A DNA stretch of 64,000 nucleotides from contig JAJGOT010000285.1 of NCBI GenBank assembly GCA_022457155.1, positions 364,001-428,000 of the forward strand, read 5' to 3'. Positions 24,301-35,657 of this stretch are shown here, in pieces. Position 1 is the first letter of the stretch. Each line of letters starts with the position of its first letter. Source of the DNA: Cladopsammia gracilis (Eukaryota > Cnidaria > Anthozoa > Scleractinia > Dendrophylliidae). Both the position numbers and the translations under genes were made by a program. The notes beneath the pieces are model-generated. The model was not told the DNA's origin. It made no database searches and saw only the letters and a program-made list of their open reading frames with translations.

Positions 24301-27300
24301 GCACGCGTGATTACAAATGAGAGTCCATCGCGACAAAGACATCCCTTAAATGCACGACCACAGACAAGCCAACACAACAAGACTTATCTTGCCTTCTGCT
24401 TTCTCCCACTGCCGATTGAGACAGGTCTTCCCGTTCATGTTAATGGGCAGTTTCTACTTGACAATTCGAGGCGAAACCTTTGGAAAGACGAGGGCAGCCA
24501 GGAACAAAGAACACAGTGGAATAACTTCATCAAGAATCATGTTCTTGCTCCAGCCTATGCAGAGCTGATTGTAAGTGCGAGGAAGCACATTCCCGGAATC
24601 TCAGAGGGGGTCCACTGGCACTTTAATAACATCAGTGATGCTACCAGTGGCTTGAAATGGTACTACAGCCTCTTTCCTGATCCAGACAGCATCCACAGCG
24701 ACTGGAAAGCCATTGGGATAACTGTGTATAGACTTCTGGCGAATTCAAACCAACTTGTATTGCCCATCATAAGAGAACCACCGCTTACACACGTGGTGCC
24801 CTCACCTCGCAGGTTTTCAAACTATGGCACGAATTCGCAATGTCCTTGTTTATGGGTTCCACCTTGCAGTGATAAAGATGACCAACAAGCATTCTTTAGC
24901 GTGCTTTCGAATCCCGACTTGGAAAAACTCCTTTTGAAAATCGGCCTTCCTATCGTTCACGCACCATCAAAACTGTACTCCAATTTCAGAGACACAGGGG
25001 CTATAGTAAAGACAGTGAGTCCTGACATCGTTATAGCTTTCCTCGCAAGAACTAGGAATTCTATGGAAGCGCTTCCCTGCTCTATTGAAAATACTACCTT
25101 CAAACATGTCAGTGACCTTAAGCAGTTGATGCAATTCTGCATGCAAGATGATGACTTTCTTCAGCGCTTGGATGGTCTTCCTCTCCTGCTTACCGATGAT
25201 GAGGTACTCAGAGAGTTCAATTCCAATAATCCAGTTTTCCTCACACCTTATTCTAGTTTAGTTCCTTCACAGCCAGATCTCTTTCTCAGCAAAGAATTCA
25301 TCCCACTGTTCGCTAAGTTTTCGAGGAGTGAGCTTTGGAAGTCGGGAGTCTTCAAACGTTTCGACACTAAATCCATTGAACCATTCTTGATCCAAATTCT
25401 GCCATCGAGATGGTTCGCAGGTGAAAGGCACGTCTCATGGGAGCCAAGCGAAGCTGGTTTACCGTCAGTTGAGTGGATGACATCGCTGTGGGAATTGATC
25501 ATGACCACATATCAAGAACGACAATCCAGCTTTGAAGATACCGAAGATGCATCCGAGACGTTACGACCCCTCGAGGACTGGCCCATTCTTCCTACCTCAA
25601 AAGGTACCCTTGCGTCAGTGTCCCTTGGCAAAACAGTGTTGGACTTGAGTTCCCGCATCTACGACGACGACAGAATGGTGCGAATTCTGTGCAAACTCGG
25701 TAGCTCGCAATTGGATTTAACAATTCTGCCAAGAATAAACAAAGACGAGGCCTCATTAATTATATCACCTCACCTCGCAAAGCCATACTCAAGACAAGAT
25801 GTGATCAGTGTGTTGCATTACCTGTCTAAAGGAGAAAACTTCCAATGTGACCTTGGTCAAGGAGAAGTCGTTACTCTTTTACGATTCCTACAGGAAGACG
25901 TAACTACCGTGTACAGCAACCAATATCTCCTGAAGAAGCTTCCTTTCTACAAGACGTTGAATGGAAGGTTAGTTGATCTTGTTTCCTACGCCTTTTCATA
26001 TGTCGTTGACCTGCCACAGTGCGTCTCATTGGCAGAGATAGAAGACAGTATAGAAAAAGAAAGTTGCGTCCTCTTAGAAGCGATTCAAGAAATCGAACCG
26101 CTTTATAAGGCATTGGATATCACCCACCTTTCCCAAGTTGATGTCTTTGTGAAGAATGTCCTACCAAACCTTGACGTAATGTCTTCATCGGGTGTCCAGA
26201 CAGTGCTGCTGTATATCAGAGATACTCTTCTTGTTACCTTGAAAAATCCAAGTGAGAGAACTACGCTTCTGGATGCGCTGCGAGAGGCCAATATTTTTCC
26301 AGGTGTCGGTGACACACTTTCTCCGGCTAGCAAATTTTACGACCCTGAGAATGCGGTGTTTAAAGAAATGCTCCCTCTGAGTGACTTCCCACCAGGAGAA
26401 TACCGACTGCCCCACTGGCTGCCGATGCTCAGACAAATTGGTTTAAACCACACCGTAACACAGCAGCAATTTGTCGAGTTTGCAGAAAGCTTGGCTTCAG
26501 AAGCCACAACCAGCTTCAAGGATCCTCAAATACGGGAGAAGTCCAAAACATTAGTGACGTGCCTATTTCAGCAAGATGACCTACACGATTCTAGCTTCTT
26601 GAACGTTGTCTCCAGCATAAAATTTGTGGCGACAGAAGTTGTTACGGATGAGCTGAAAAACGTACATCTTCAATTTGGGTGCTCTACTACGGAAGACGTT
26701 CCACTTTTCACTGAGTTTCACGGCGCCTTACCGTCCGAGCAGCGGAAACTTGCCTGGACTTGCATGCCTCTTCTTCCAGTGTGGGCCACTCCAAATGCTG
26801 CCGAGAAACAAATATTGGAAGACCTTGGAGTCGCACTTATTCCGCCACTGGATAAAGTCGTCAATCACGTTGATGTTCTGACAAAGGCACACAGTGGGAA
26901 TGTTCACAAAGACAGCCCGAAAGATCAAAGAGACCTACTTCATGATGTCATATATGAGGCGTTCAGTTTCATGAAAGGCGAATGCAATTGTCCTGGTGCC
27001 ACCTTATCTGAAAGGTGTAGCAAATCATGCCTTGCCATTGGAAGCGTTCTCAGGAAGACCCCCTGTATTCCAGTTGAAGAGGGACGTGTGTTTGTGGAGG
27101 GGAGTCAGCTAGCGTTTGAAACAACAACTGAGCTGGCACCTTACTTCTACAAGGTTCCCCGAGAGTATGGTCACTTCGAGCATCTGTTGAAGAGACTCGG
27201 AGCGAATGAAAAACCAACACCATTACAATTTGCTGATATCCTTGGAAGGCTAAAGGAGGTTTGTCAAGACAAACACATGGAACCTAACGAGAAAAGAGTA

Positions 27301-29352
27301 GCAAGAGAAGCGACGCATGGCTTCTTTACGACGTTGTCTTTGCTGGTGAAAGAAAAGAGCGAAGAAGCAGCAAGTCGATGTCTGGTACCATTGAATGAAC
27401 TTTACTTACCCAGCAAAGAAGGCTTTCTTAAGTTGTCCAATGAGCTGATATTTCACGACTGTCCAAGTTTTGAGCGGCGTGCGAGAGACTTTGCTGGTGA
27501 TTTTGTTGACATTAGTCGGGAAGGTGAACTGACTGCTGATCGTCTTTCGTATCTTCTGAGTCTTCTTCCATTGCGCCTGCGGGCTAAGACTATCCAGAAT
27601 CTACTGAAAGAAGAGATCCATCCAAGCTGCAGAGAGAAGCGCTGCATATTAGATCGCTCTCTTGATTCAGACTCCTGTCCATTTGTAAACAGATATCGGA
27701 ACATCCTGCTGTCTCCAAAGCTAGTGAATGGGATTCTCCGTGTTATCCGCCATCAAAGACAGACGCCTAATCTACCACAAGACGTAAAGGATCAAGTACA
27801 GGTTCTTTGCAGTTCCTTAAGTGTAACATGCATGGCTTCATTGGACACCCATTTGGTTCACTTAGAATCGGGGAACCCGCTTAAGGACAGCAACAAAACA
27901 CAGGACTGTTTCTTAGAAGAACATAATGGCCAATGGGAGTTGTTTATAAGGCATGGCACAGACGAAAATCCCCTTCACATCCAGCTATGCTTTCAAGTAA
28001 ACCGTTTGATTCACAATCAGATTGAGAAAGAGATTTACCTTCAAGCGATGCTCGCTTGCAGGGTACCAGATGAGATTCTTCCATCTCTCGATAGATGTGG
28101 AGTCGCTCAAGATCTCATTGGAAGCGAGGCGCGGACCACGGAACCTGTCCTTGGATCTGAGATACCAGTCATGTATCACTATCTTCTCAGGCAAGACATC
28201 GAGTACTTTTTTCGACAAGGCGAAATAGTTGGCTATGAGAAAGAGCACCGAACCGAGGATGGCAGAATAGATGACAGCGAGCCCCTTTATGTGTACGCGA
28301 AAGTAGTGAGGAAAGTACCAAATCGTAAGAGGTCCATGGATACTAGAAAGTTTGACTTTCAGGCCAAATATCGCATTGATATTGGAGAGCCTCGCCTCGT
28401 GGAAGTCAGTGTGCTGGATTTGTACAAGTTTGATCGTTCAGGCAAAGACGCACCGACTGTAGTTGAACTCTCGGATTCTCTCGAAATGACGCTATTTACT
28501 GGTGATCCCAACAACATTGAGCAAAGAGCGGCTTCAAGAAACGAGCGCCTGGAGAAGGCGAAAAAGGAAATCAAGGAAACGCTATGGGAAGCTTGGAAGC
28601 TGCCCGAGAACGAGAGAAGGAAAGTTATTAAGCGTTTGTTTTTGCGATGGCATCCAGACAAGAACGTCGGTAGTGATATTGCTAATGACGTCATGCAGTT
28701 CCTGCTCAACGAAATAGAAAGAATGGAGAAGCTCTTCCCTTTTTCATGGAGGGATAATTTACGAGATGCAAAAGAAAGGGGAACCAGAGATGGTGCTAGT
28801 GGTTTTTCTGATTTTTTCAACCAGTGGAATCAGCGAGCTCGGCAAGAGAGACAAACGTACAACACGTTCAAACGGCAGACCCATCACGGAACTCCGTACG
28901 CTAAGCGATCCACCAATCCTCAGAGAAATGAAGCAAAGCGATGGCTGAAACAATCGAGGGAGGATTTGACGGCCGCCAAGCATTTACACTCTCAAGAACC
29001 GACGTTCCCAGCTTTGGTTTGCTTCTTATGCCAGCAAGCCACCGAAAAGGTTTTCAAGAGCGCTCTGTACGCGGCCTGTGGTATCTCTGAAAGTCAACTG
29101 GAATCACATGATGTGCTGAACCTTGCTTACGAGATTACCGAATTGGATGGGTCCCCTATGGACATTCCTCTTCTTGCCGCCAAACTGAAGAATTGCTACG
29201 GACAGACCAGGTACCCTCACTTTCACCGAGGTGACGTCATCCCTGCCGAAGCGTTCACTGCTGAGCAAGCGCAAGAGGCCTTGGAGATAGCCGAGTCACT
29301 CATGGAGAAAATTACAGAGTTTATAAACGACAATTTTGCACGAGTGTCGTGA
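12325..29352 (+). CDS. SACS: Sacsin-like giant co-chaperone (three HSP90-like repeats, J domain, HEPN), 4473 aa
   Basis: Coding exons are 12325-12349, 14548-14636, 15452-15716 and 16310-29352, summing to 13,422 nt (4473 aa plus TGA); human sacsin has 4579 aa. Junctions are CATG|GTAAGA, TCAAG|GTAAAG and ACAG|GTAAGA. An in-frame TGA two codons before the ATG fixes the start, so no ubiquitin-like domain precedes repeat 1. Three repeats carry ELIQNADDAGA-type N-boxes (residues 39, 1464, 2492) and G-boxes GRFGTGFN, GRFGLGFS and GKYGIGFN. A J domain (HPD at residue 4241) and a C-terminal HEPN domain (~4333-4470) follow. By family knowledge sacsin is a cytosolic co-chaperone of HSP70 and the cytoskeleton; SACS loss causes ataxia in humans. 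A charged, low-complexity linker lies near residues 545-600. The first 1.3 kb past the stop contains two MITEs. Confidence 0.95.
12350..14547 (+). other. Intron 1 of the sacsin-like gene
   Basis: A 2198-bp AT-rich intron bounded by GTAAGA and TAAATCAG. No repeat with clear ends and no other gene was seen in it. Confidence 0.7.
14548..15716 (+). other. Sacsin repeat 1: ATP-binding core split over exons 2-3
   Basis: Exon 2 encodes the lead-in (GQSYGQRRPSL ... PDGGQILK). Exon 3 encodes the N-box ELIQNADDAGA (residue 39) and G-box GRFGTGFNSVYHVT (residues 113-126). The Asn, Asp and Gly residues expected to contact ATP/Mg in GHKL ATPases are all present. The repeat continues into the giant exon from 16310. 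Confidence 0.9.
15337..15411. mobile_element. 75-bp palindromic mini-element, copy 1 (sacsin intron 2)
   Basis: The ends taatctcgtacccagatct and agatctgagtacgagatta are inverted repeats with one mismatch. The centre is cttgtactgtactgaaatg. Another copy sits at 61578-61654. This one ends 40 bp before the exon 3 acceptor. No clear target duplication is visible here. Confidence 0.85.
16191..16368 (+). repeat. 89-bp tandem duplication of an intron-exon junction (sacsin exon 4 acceptor)
   Basis: Copy 1 is 16191-16279 and copy 2 is 16280-16368, with about five substitutions. Each contains tttatttgtttctccag followed by acttgcc and the same coding start. Only the downstream acceptor (exon from 16310) continues the protein frame. 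The period of 89 is not a multiple of three, so splicing at the upstream acceptor (exon from 16221) runs into a stop at 16514-16516 and predicts a protein of about 224 aa. Confidence 0.9.
20228..23180 (+). other. Sacsin repeat 2
   Basis: Begins near the QQSGPYEPVTTRLKNIL lead-in. It carries the N-box ELIQNADDAGA at residue 1464 and the G-box GRFGLGFSTVYNITD at 1536. Ser 1543 stands where repeats 1 and 3 have Asn (GFN). The right boundary is approximate. Confidence 0.85.
23302..28400 (+). other. Sacsin repeat 3 and following region
   Basis: Begins near YSHTIGRPFGQSERLTSRL. The N-box EIIQNADDAGA is at residue 2492 and the G-box GKYGIGFNTVYHVTD at 2564. The HSP90-like ATPase core is followed by the long helical region typical of sacsin before the J domain. 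Confidence 0.85.
28567..28735 (+). other. J domain of the sacsin-like protein
   Basis: Residues ~4213-4269. The HPD tripeptide lies in FLRWHPDKN (HPD codons 28651-28659) after a helix with ENERRKVIKR. HPD is the residue set that stimulates HSP70 ATPase in J proteins, so this J domain is predicted functional. Confidence 0.92.
28927..29340 (+). other. C-terminal HEPN domain of the sacsin-like protein
   Basis: Residues ~4333-4470, from NEAKRWLKQSREDLTAA through FLCQQATEKVFKSALYA and a TRYP segment. The helical pattern matches the HEPN domain that ends sacsin, which in the family dimerises and binds nucleotides. Confidence 0.9.
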
Positions 29353-29512
29353 CATTCTCATGCAGAACAGTTTAAAGAGAACATTTATATTTGCTATTTT
29401 CACTGAAGTATGAGCTGGATAGCCTTACAAACAATTACGAACATTTCAGCAGAAAAAGAAAAACTCTTGACTAGTTTAATTACGTATTTAGGGTTAACTC
29501 AGTGTACAGAAA

Positions 29513-29682
29513 TAACAATGATGGCGTCACTTACTACAACTGCCAGAATCCTTGCGTTTTTTGTTTTGTCATGTTAATTATGGCTATTGTTATTTAAACC
29601 TCACTGGGATTACACAATTTAAATAAGAAAATAAAAAACTAAATGCAATCTGGTAGTTGTCGTAAAATGACGCCATCATTAA
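29513..29682. mobile_element. Palindromic MITE in the sacsin 3' region
   Basis: The left arm aatgatggcgtca...acaactgccag (from 29517) and right arm ctggtagttgt...tgacgccatcatt are inverted repeats of about 30 bp with several mismatches. The first AATAAA after the sacsin stop is inside it (29630-29635), on the coding strand. Confidence 0.7.
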
Positions 29683-29737
29683 AAAACGTCTTTTGACAAC
29701 TGTAAGTTTTGATGATGGTGGTTTTTTAATTCAAATA

Positions 29738-29922
29738 GGCCAATAGCAAAGCGCACAAATGACGTCAGTACTCATGTTTGTCTGAGTTTATAATTTATTC
29801 TTGTTTATTCTTGCATTTCTGACAATAGAAATTCCTTATTAGGAATGCCCTGAGAGTCACTTTTGGTTTGTTTGTCTGAGTTTTAGTTCTATAAATAGTA
29901 ATTGTGCGCTTCGCTATTTGTC
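29738..29922. repeat. Short inverted-repeat element
   Basis: aatagcaaagcgcacaaat on the left pairs with attgtgcgcttcgctattt on the right. It may be a small DNA transposon; target duplication not resolved. Confidence 0.55.
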
Positions 29923-30842
29923 CACATATTTCATTTTTTATTTCTTTACAGGAATTATTACAAAAATGCAAGTAACGTTTCGTATACGCACTAACAAAAT
30001 AGCGAAAGAAACTAGTTTCTATTTGCTAGCGGACAATGCCTTACGCCGTTTTAGCAAAGATTTTCGTAGCGCACTGAAAACAGAACGCATTTACACGGCT
30101 TACTATTAACAGCTTAGCTAAAAGGTTTCGCAGATCAATGGTGGCTGGCTGTCAATAACTTCTACTTAATCGGGCCAGGCGAAACCATTTAAACTATTAT
30201 TTGAAATTTCAATCGCCTAATAATTGCTTTTCCTGAGGCTAGCCCTAGCTCACTAACTGATTGGCGAAATATTGTAGAGTGAAACAAAATCGCAGTATAA
30301 TGAATGAAAAACAAGGTCTGTATCGTATTTACAGGTAAATATTTCTTGTTGGGCGTTCTAAACATGTACATAATATATTTGACCAGGTTGGTGGGGAGGG
30401 GGTGGGGAGAACAAAACAAGCTGATCAACATTTTTTTAAGCTACAAACAACTTGTAAAAGAAATTGATAACAGTTCATTGTGTGCAGAGCTGATTAATCA
30501 AAGGCAAAAATATTTTTGGTAGCAATTTGAATAAACCTATTTGTAATTAAACTTGTTTTATTTCTTATAAAACGGAGTGGTTACAATGTAAGATTTATGT
30601 AACTACAGTTGAACCTCTAATAGCAGCCACTCCCACCCTGACAAAATGGCCACCTTTCTACAACTGCCATGTTTTCTTGTAACAGCCACCGCTCTACAAC
30701 GGCCAGAAGTTGTTGAGAGGTAAGATTGTATCCAGAAAACAAATTTAAGACAAATTTAAGATAAACTAAGACATGACTGAAAATGAAAAATTGGAACAAA
30801 TATACAGTCAACTACCTTTTAACAGGTCGACAAGAACCTTAA

Positions 30843-31521
30843 AGGGAACCTCCATTGTCAGAACAAATTGACGTTAAATTGTTGGAAATAAAGTCGAAAT
30901 TTAATTTTTTTAAAAGAACAGGTGCAAATTTAATTTTATTATACAAATAAAATGGATAAATATATCGCATATTTTCGCTTTTAAATTTCCCACGTGCCGC
31001 CATTTTAAATATTTATGACGTGTTACGGTTGCCATATTGTTAAGAATTGAAGTTCTTTTGTATACAACAATAGCATTATTTCTAGTTGACGTCACAGTGG
31101 CAGCGCGCAGGGCAATGATGGGATTGAAATGCAGACAAACAAGAAAGCACTTTCATGTGTTTTGTCTTGTTTTCTTGTGCAATAGTGTTTTGTTGCATTC
31201 CTTTTTACCATTCTTCAAAAATAACTAACATCGAGAAGCAAGTGAAGCGAAGCGAAGCAGTCGAATTGAAATGTTTGTCCGCATTTCGATCCCATGATGC
31301 TTTGTGATAGTCTATTTTTATCATTCGGGAAAAATGCTATTAGACAACCGTAACACATCATAAATATTCAAAATGACGGTGCGCGGGAAATTTAAAAGCA
31401 AAAATAGGAGATGTTCATATCCATTTTTTTTGTATATTTGCACCTGTTTTTTAAAAATTTTTAATTTAGACTTTATTTCCAACAATTTAGCGTCAATTTG
31501 TTATAACAATGGAGGTTCCCT
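30843..31521. mobile_element. Long-arm foldback MITE with TTAA target sites (piggyBac-type)
   Basis: The termini agggaacctccattgt and acaatggaggttccct are inverted. TTAA sits exactly outside each end (30839-30842 and 31522-31525), the signature of piggyBac transposition. The arms continue for roughly 190 bp with matching blocks (caatttgacg/cgtcaatttg types, tttatttccaacaattta, cacctgtt, cgtaacac). The centre encodes no transposase, so it is non-autonomous. Confidence 0.88.
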
Positions 31522-32276
31522 TTAAGTTGGTCGGTAACTTTTTTATTGTAACTGAACTCTTGTACCCAAAGCGTCTGTCTAAGAGCGAGTTGATTGTTTT
31601 ACCATGATGGTAATAATCTAATATAATAACTTAAGAATTTACACACATACACCTAAAGCCCTATCTCCAAAAGAATGCAACATTTCACACCCTGGACACT
31701 TCAAAATTTCTCTGCTGGAAGTTCTCAGGGAGTAACGAAGTGTCCCGTTAATTCTAAATAAATTATAGATATATCATCAATCAAGGAAATTGTTCATGTA
31801 ATGATTTAAAAGTTGCTAATAGAATTTTAAAATGGATATGATATCTAAGGTAAAGTATCCAATGGAGCCATGGAGCCTTGGCATCTATTTACACATATAC
31901 AGCTGTAATTAGAAAACAAATGCTGACTTTTGGAAAACTTTGGTGGAAATTATATAGATAATAGTGGAACCGCCACAACCACATATGCGCCTTAAAAGTG
32001 TGGTCGTATAAATGAGGTCAACTTATGGAACGAATCCCATGCTGAATCAACTTGTGTGTAACACTTTAAATTGGTGTGGGGTGACAACTTTTGTTAGCTT
32101 TTGTCAATCTTATTCCATTAGAGATATTGAGTGGGTAAATTTATAAAGGAAATGACAGTTGGGTTCTCCAAAAGATGGTCATTGGTGGTCCGATTACCAG
32201 GTTTTCACAAAAGAAAATATCTGAGCTTTTCTTAGGGCTGATAAAACGTGGCTGTAATAACAAGATGGACAATTAA

Positions 32277-32671
32277 CCGTTTAACTCCCAAGAATGCCCA
32301 ATATCAAAATTATTCAAGAAAAATCCCAAATGTCATCTTGTCAAATATTGAAAAACAAATGGCGCCATGCAAAAGTACTACTGAAGAGGTTTCATTTGAA
32401 TGGTCACACCATAGGATTTCATCGGCAGACTCAAAAGTTAGTACTACACTACATGTCTCCATAATTGACTCTGGGAGTGAAAGGGTTAAACAGACTCAAA
32501 CGTTAGTACTACACTACATGTCTCCATAATTGACTCTGAGAGTGAAATGGTTAACAGACTCAAAAGTTAGTACTACACTACATGTCTCCATAACTGACCC
32601 TGGGAGTGAAAGGGTTAAACAGACTCAAAAGTTTGTACTACACTACATGTCTCCATAATTGACTCTGAGGG
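32277..32671. repeat. Repeat family R1, copy 2, with four tandem 65-bp units
   Basis: After the R1 core (32277-32425), the unit cagactcaaaagttagtact...gggagtgaaagggttaaa repeats at 32426, 32491, 32555 and 32620 (periods 65, 64, 65) with few substitutions. Direct repeats without spacers exclude a CRISPR array. Confidence 0.85.
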
Positions 32672-32999
32672 AGACGGGAACTGGAGAGAGAGGGAAAGGA
32701 CGCCTGCAATAAAGACCCCCTTTTGTTCATTTCTGCGGACACTGGTGGTCGCAAAATTCTGATTGGCTAATTCACACTGGGCGATAAACATAGTAAATTC
32801 CCGCGTGAAGTCAGCCATGAGTAAAAGCGCGAGCCAGTTTCTGATTGGTGAACATATTGACAGTTGACATAATTCAATTACCAGAAAATCGGTGGGCATT
32901 ATGCAAACAGCACGGTTCTTATAGCAGGTATTCCTTCCCTTCTCCCCATCTCCTCTTCCGCGCCCCTGCCACCTCCCCCTCCCTGTTTACATCTGCCAC

Positions 33000-33140
33000 G
33001 CTAACTAATAAAATCCCAAATTTCATTTTGTAAAATATTGAACAAACAATTATTGGTCCTTGCAAAAGTACTGGCAAAGAGGTTTCAAAAGTTAGAACTA
33101 CTTTACATGTCTCCATAACTGACTCTGGAAGAAGGGTTAA
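33000..33140. repeat. Repeat family R1, copy 3
   Basis: Shares tttgtaaaatattgaa, gcaaaagtactg..aaagaggtttc and acatgtctccataactgact with the other R1 copies. Confidence 0.7.
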
Positions 33141-33224
33141 AACATCTGCTTCATATTTCAATTTAAAATTCAAACATTTTCCCATCAGCAAGGTACTAAA
33201 CTACTGACCATCAGCCTAGTTTAT

Positions 33225-35657
33225 TTATTTACAATACCTATCAGCTTTCATTTTTTCTCTTCTGTCCAACATTTCTTCATGCAATGTTCCCTGTATTCGA
33301 GCTTTTTTCAGTTTACTTGTCTCCTGCTCACTTAAGCGCAGATTCCTGTCTTGAAAACTCTGGAATTTCTTGACAAAACTTATTTCATGATTTCGTAGTT
33401 CCTTCTCACCCTCTGGTAGGCTGCTAGTGGACACTTTACTGCAAAAGACAAGAATTAAAAAACATATTGATTTTAATACATAAATAAAGGAGTTCTGCAG
33501 TTCTGCGTTGGTGGGGGGAGTGACACACAAACATTTGGTTGTTTCAACTGAGTTGATAAGATATTTTGGCCACCGTTAAGAGATTCAAAGACTGATATTT
33601 CGAGTGTTAGCCCTCTGTCAGTTCACTCTTACCCTCAAAACAACAGCTTTGAATCTCTTTACGGTGGCCAATACTGTATCAACCTTACAGTAGTTGATCA
33701 AATCAAATTTTCATGGTTTTAATAAACTAAAGTTTAAAATATCTGGGGTGTTTCTTGGTGTTGCGGAAGCCATTGTTGGTCACCTTTTGTGTTGTGGTGT
33801 GGGTGTTCAGTGTCTTTTAAATCTTTTGTTTTACGTCATTTGGTGATCACACCATCTGCAACACCAAGAAACTACCAATTTCTGGGAAAATGTTTTAAGG
33901 GGGTGATTACTGTTGAGAATAAAAACATACGAAAAATCAAAATATGCTCCACTATATTATGTCAAAAGTGACAGAAATACCATAATAGTTTTTAAGTGCT
34001 GGTTTAGTCTCATATTCAGGAGAGGTGGGTATGCATTTCCAATGTTCTTTGTTCTTGGCATGAGATGAATGTGCCTTGCATCAACTTTTTGACACTATAA
34101 TTAGTATAATTGATGCATTTATGTACAAAGATACTGGTACAACATAGTTATGACCTAATTTCCATTAATTAAAAAGTCAGAAGTCATGTCTCAGGTTTTT
34201 TTTTATTAAAGAACATAATCTTGCACAAGCACAGTTTGGTTACATGTTTTCTAAGTTTCATTGTGCCACAAAACCAAAGGAGATTAACTGAAAATAACAA
34301 TATTGAATGTATTACAACAATGTGAGACTAAATCTGTACATTAAAGAGTATAAACTTATGATCTTTTTAGGAAATGCCTGTCATGAACAGTGATGAACAA
34401 CAGTTTACATGGCCTATTCCTAACAAGCACATTCCAGGCAGTCGTCCATTAGTCTTAATGCCAAATGAATATTAAACAATCAAGTGCTCAGTAACAACCA
34501 CACTAAAAATAATAAAATTACTTACACTTTTGGCACACTGGTTCTAATATGAAATGTTTCCTGTTCTCCAACAATTTTCTTTGTTGCAGAGAGTTGACCC
34601 TCCTCATTCACTGATAAAAAGCAGCCATTGTATGTTTCCAGGGCAACTTTATCCCCTTCAAATACACACTCAAACTGTTCTTGTGGACCAATAGCATCAG
34701 ATCTTCCTGTGACATTTCCCATCATATTAACAGACATGTACTTTCCTGCCATTGTATAAAGAAAATACATAAATTTAGACATGGTATTACTCAAGTACAA
34801 TAAAATATTACAACATCATTCTTATGCATTACAAACTTGTCATGTGATTGCCTGGTCTAGGACTAAAGCCAGTAGATTTCAAACATTTTGCTGTCCTTTT
34901 GTTAAATAGCAGTTCTATATTGTTGTGCACTGGGGAAAAACCAGAGGAATACACTGTATATTTGGAACTCAAAACAAGTAGGAGACAGACAGACATGCAC
35001 TTCTTCTTAAAACAGAGTATGGCAGTTACATGTATGATTTTGAAAGTTTACAAGTGTGTTAACCATTTGCAAAAAAAAAAACAAAAAAATCCAGAAATTT
35101 CAGTTGGAATATAAATAGAGGTTTATGAGAGGTACGACCCTACCTTGGAAAGGGTCATAGCGCTCTTTTCCCCCTTTCCCAACCCTGAGTCCAAGAGCGG
35201 GACGTTCCATTTTTATTCCCCCCCCCCCCCCCCCCTAAAAGATGACAGGAATCCGAACCCTCAATATGAAACGTCCCAGCTGGCAGGCTAACCAAATATG
35301 ATACATACCGTAACCCGATTTAAGTGCTATCTTTTTATCAGACAGTTGTACAGCCGTAAACTCTTCAACAGGAGCCGGTGAATTCTCGCCATCATCTCTC
35401 AGCTCACCAACAGTAAACAAACCACTGTTCAATGCCTCCAGGTACGATTTCTTAAACGTTTGCAAAGCGATGTTCCCGCTAACTTCAGCGAAGTTTTCGA
35501 CTTTCCTCCAACCGCCGTGGCGAAGCGCATCTGTATCTGTTGGCTCTTCTTCTTCTCTTTCTCGTTTCTTCTTCTTTTGTTTTCGTTTTCGTGAGCTGTC
35601 GTCCATTCCTTTGAGTTTTAGTCGACCAACTTTGACTTGCTTGTAGCTGTCCGCCAT
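33225..35657 (-). CDS. FRG1: FRG1 homologue (nuclear/nucleolar RNA-associated, actin-bundling protein), three exons, 260 aa
   Basis: Exons are 35309-35657, 34526-34745 and 33225-33438, summing to 783 nt (260 aa plus stop; human FRG1 has 258 aa). Junctions are TACG|GTATGT to AATGGCAG|GA and AAAGT|GTAAGT to TTTTGCAG|T. Residues 23-35 are a Lys/Arg-rich nuclear-localisation stretch. It is followed by the FRG1 beta-trefoil core with family motifs TAVQLSDKKIALKSGYG, GRSDAIGPQEQ and the C-terminal FVKKFQSFQD and LDRREKMKADRYCK. Family work places FRG1 in nucleoli and Cajal bodies, in RNA processing, and as an F-actin bundler. The gene is divergent from the transporter gene, with 86 bp between starts. 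AATAAA hexamers overlap or directly follow the stop codon. Confidence 0.95.
33551..33690. repeat. Inverted-repeat element in FRG1 intron 2
   Basis: gttgataagatattttggcc + accgttaagagattcaaag pairs with ctttgaatctctttacggt + ggccaatactgtatcaac. The sequence between contains a motif similar to repeats I associate with Penelope-like elements of cnidarians (recalled, not checked). Confidence 0.7.
35218..35235. repeat. Homopolymer C tract (18 bp), FRG1 intron 1
   Basis: Uninterrupted run of C on the plus strand. Length is likely variable and prone to sequencing error. Confidence 0.95.

Larger units (their letters stand above)
29353..33224. other. Intergenic spacer between sacsin-like gene and FRG1, transposon-rich
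   Basis: No gene supported. It contains the MITEs and repeats listed separately. At 30600-30720 there is a further repeat-like block with several gccac motifs (cagccact, ggccacct, agccaccg). The stretches 29930-30590 and 31540-32260 show nothing recognisable. Confidence 0.55.

Noticed and set aside
29209..29226. RYPHFH in the sacsin HEPN domain as an R-x4-H RNase motif
   Set aside because: It falls on the TRYP segment shared by nucleotide-binding HEPN domains rather than the helix carrying the RNase motif, and sacsin HEPN is not known as a nuclease. The spacing is probably coincidence.
32426..32671. CRISPR-like array
   Set aside because: Head-to-tail units without unique spacers, in animal DNA; an ordinary tandem repeat.
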